Assembly (NCBI RefSeq): GCF_040649515.1
Contig: NZ_JBEZFP010000030.1
Coordinates: forward strand, 1-64,000
Direction: 5' to 3'
Source: Yinghuangia elevatio
GTDB lineage: Bacteria; Actinomycetota; Actinomycetes; Streptomycetales; Streptomycetaceae
Length of the DNA: 64,000 nucleotides
Under the pieces are notes generated by a model. It had not been told where the DNA came from, did no database searches, and worked only from the letters and a program-made list of their open reading frames with translations. A program made the translations under genes and the position numbers. The stretch's first letter is position 1, and every line of letters begins with the position of its first letter. This document shows, one piece after another, positions 62,915 through 64,000 of this stretch.

Positions 62915-63035
62915 GCTCCGGAGGCTGCTCCCCGCGTGCGCGCGCGTCAAGGGCCGACACGGGGGCGCGGCCGAGCGGTCCGCGTCTTCCCTCGTACGCC
63001 CGTACCACCCCTCGAACGCCGTAAAGTGGTCCGGC

Positions 63036-63473
63036 ATGGACCGGTCGGAGGCGACACCGCAGCCCGAGGACGACCTCGTCATCGTCGTCGGGGCCGCGAT
63101 CCTGCACGCCGGACGCGTCCTCGCCGCCCGGCGCTCCGCACCCCCGCACCTCGCGGGCGGCTGGGAGTTCCCCGGCGGCAAGCTGGAGCCGGGCGAGGCC
63201 GAGGCCGACGCGCTGGTCCGCGAATGCCACGAGGAACTGGGCGTCACGGTGCGCGCCGTGCGGCGCCTGCCCGGTGCCTGGCCCCTCAATCCCGGATACG
63301 TCCTGCACCTGTGGCAGGCCGACCTGCTGGACGGCGAACCCCGCCCGCTGGAGGACCACTCGGAGCTGCGCTGGCTCGCCCCCCACGAGTTGGGGGACGT
63401 GGCCTGGCTGCCGCAGGACCGGGACGCCGTCGCGGTCGTGGCGCGCCTGATGGCCGCCACACCGGCAGGCTGA
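63036..63473 (+). CDS. MutT-type Nudix hydrolase
   Basis: 145 residues. The Nudix box GGKLEPGEAEADALVRECHEELGV is complete in spacing and acidic residues (given in parts: GGKLEPGE, RECHEELG). WEFPGGK and the C-terminal HSELRWLAPHEL are typical of 8-oxo-dGTP diphosphatases that keep oxidised nucleotides out of DNA. Confidence 0.93.
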   Translation: MDRSEATPQPEDDLVIVVGAAILHAGRVLAARRSAPPHLAGGWEFPGGKLEPGEAEADALVRECHEELGVTVRAVRRLPGAWPLNPGYVLHLWQADLLDGEPRPLEDHSELRWLAPHELGDVAWLPQDRDAVAVVARLMAATPAG

Positions 63474-63496
63474 CCGGCTGTCGAACCGCACGACCG

Positions 63497-63545
63497 CACA
63501 ACTTCAGAACTCCACAACTGCACATCTTCACAACTTCACAAATTC
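63497..63545. repeat. Six 8-bp tandem repeats (CACAACTT consensus)
   Basis: Octamers CACAACTT, CAGAACTC, CACAACTG, CACATCTT, CACAACTT and CACAAATT follow each other without gaps from 63497 to 63544. They are far less GC-rich than the genome and lie between the Nudix gene and the PAS gene. Confidence 0.85.
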
Positions 63546-63674
63546 CGACTAATCCCGTGGGCCGTGACAAACTCGGTCATTCGGCTTCAGTTCGGAACAC
63601 AGGGCAAAGGCTTGAAAAAGCCGCGAATCGGGGAAACGGCACCTAATAGCAGCGACGTGAAGGATCCGCGGTCC

Positions 63675-64000
63675 ATGGAGCAGGGTCAGAGCGCCGGGCG
63701 GCCACCGGGGGGCACCACCCCCAATTCCGTGGCGCCCGGAACCCTGTACGACCTCGTCCCGAGCGCCACCTGGGTGCTGGACGCGCAGGGCCTCATCACC
63801 ATGTGGAGCCGCTCCGCCGAGAAGCTGTTCGGCTACCGCCGCGACGACATCCTGGGCCGCTGGGCCGGCGACCTCCTCGTCCCGCCGCTGACCGAGGCGG
63901 ACCGCGACCGCATCGAGCAGGAGATCGCGGACGCCGAGCTGGCCGGCGGCACGTACCGCATGCGGCGCGCCGACGGGAGCATCGGCGAGTTCGAGTCGCG
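63675..64000 (+). CDS. PAS-domain protein (cut by window end)
   Basis: At least 108 residues before the window ends. A PAS fold is visible: TLYDLVPSATWVLDAQGLIT, MWSRSAEKLFGYRRDDILGR, then GGTYRMRRADGSIGEFES. Proteins with this start are often PAS-GAF-SpoIIE phosphatases or sensor kinases, but the output domain is outside the window. The ATG at 63675 has AAGGA about ten bases upstream; an in-frame GTG at 63657 is an alternative. Confidence 0.85.
   Translation, partial: MEQGQSAGRPPGGTTPNSVAPGTLYDLVPSATWVLDAQGLITMWSRSAEKLFGYRRDDILGRWAGDLLVPPLTEADRDRIEQEIADAELAGGTYRMRRADGSIGEFES

Overview
This window is chromosomal DNA from a high-GC actinomycete, most likely a Streptomyces-like member of the Streptomycetales. 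The evidence is a GC content estimated by eye at just over 70%, frequent GTG/TTG starts, many 4-base start/stop overlaps (ATGA or GTGA), a WhiB-family protein, a MopI-type molybdate regulator, class I and class II fumarases together, DUF1707/DUF4245/DUF6542-type proteins and ricin-lectin secreted enzymes. No rRNA, tRNA, CRISPR array, transposase or prophage gene was found.

Layout. 0-3 kb: a FadA5-like steroid/acyl-CoA thiolase, divergent from a regulator built of two TetR units in one chain. 3-6 kb: the peroxide defence locus ahpC-ahpD with a well-formed OxyR site, and oxyR about 0.5 kb away. 6-9.4 kb: a SigE-type ECF sigma factor with a membrane protein, a PatB/MalY C-S lyase and a DUF402 protein. 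9.5-16.4 kb: one six-gene operon (periplasmic adaptor, ABC ATPase, MacB-like permease, anchored acidic/Gln-rich protein, response regulator, histidine kinase), with a divergent lipoprotein. 17-22 kb: fumC and lactate utilisation lutABC. 22-26 kb: a membrane protein fusing an extracellular serine hydrolase to a cytoplasmic ABC ATPase, plus its permease. 26-29.3 kb: a secreted SGNH/ricin-lectin hydrolase and an anchored solute-binding protein. 29.4-40.3 kb: class I fumarase, an ECF sigma factor fused to a zinc-finger/TM/extracellular domain, an EamA exporter with a divergent MocR regulator, a DUF1707 protein, a Wbl protein, an MFS exporter with a cytosolic tail, and glpX. 40.5-44 kb: a tightly coupled mopI-modA-modB-modC molybdate operon with a palindromic operator pair. 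44-55 kb: DUF4245, GNAT, xseB, a large secreted M6 metalloprotease, gcvH, xseA, ispH, DUF6542 and ychF; the two exonuclease VII subunits are split by the protease and gcvH. 55-61 kb: a DUF2510 protein, then a three-gene polysaccharide operon (processive GT2 synthase, membrane-anchored GH26, GH12-ricin lectin). 61-64 kb: decayed VOC and PadR genes that still flank two good operator palindromes, an LpqE-like lipoprotein, a pterin dehydratase, a MutT-type Nudix enzyme and the start of a PAS-domain protein cut by the window edge.

The core housekeeping order (fumC, fumarase I, wbl, glpX, DUF4245, xse, ispH, ychF) is, from memory, the usual Streptomyces neighbourhood. The mod operon, the M6 protease/gcvH pair and the 56-61 kb polysaccharide operon look like additions to it. 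The strongest candidates for something undescribed are the GT2-GH26-GH12 operon, the hydrolase-ABC fusion with its permease, and the membrane-tethered sigma factor. A recurring small-scale feature is short-period tandem repeats (6-17 bp) placed just after stop codons or before promoters.
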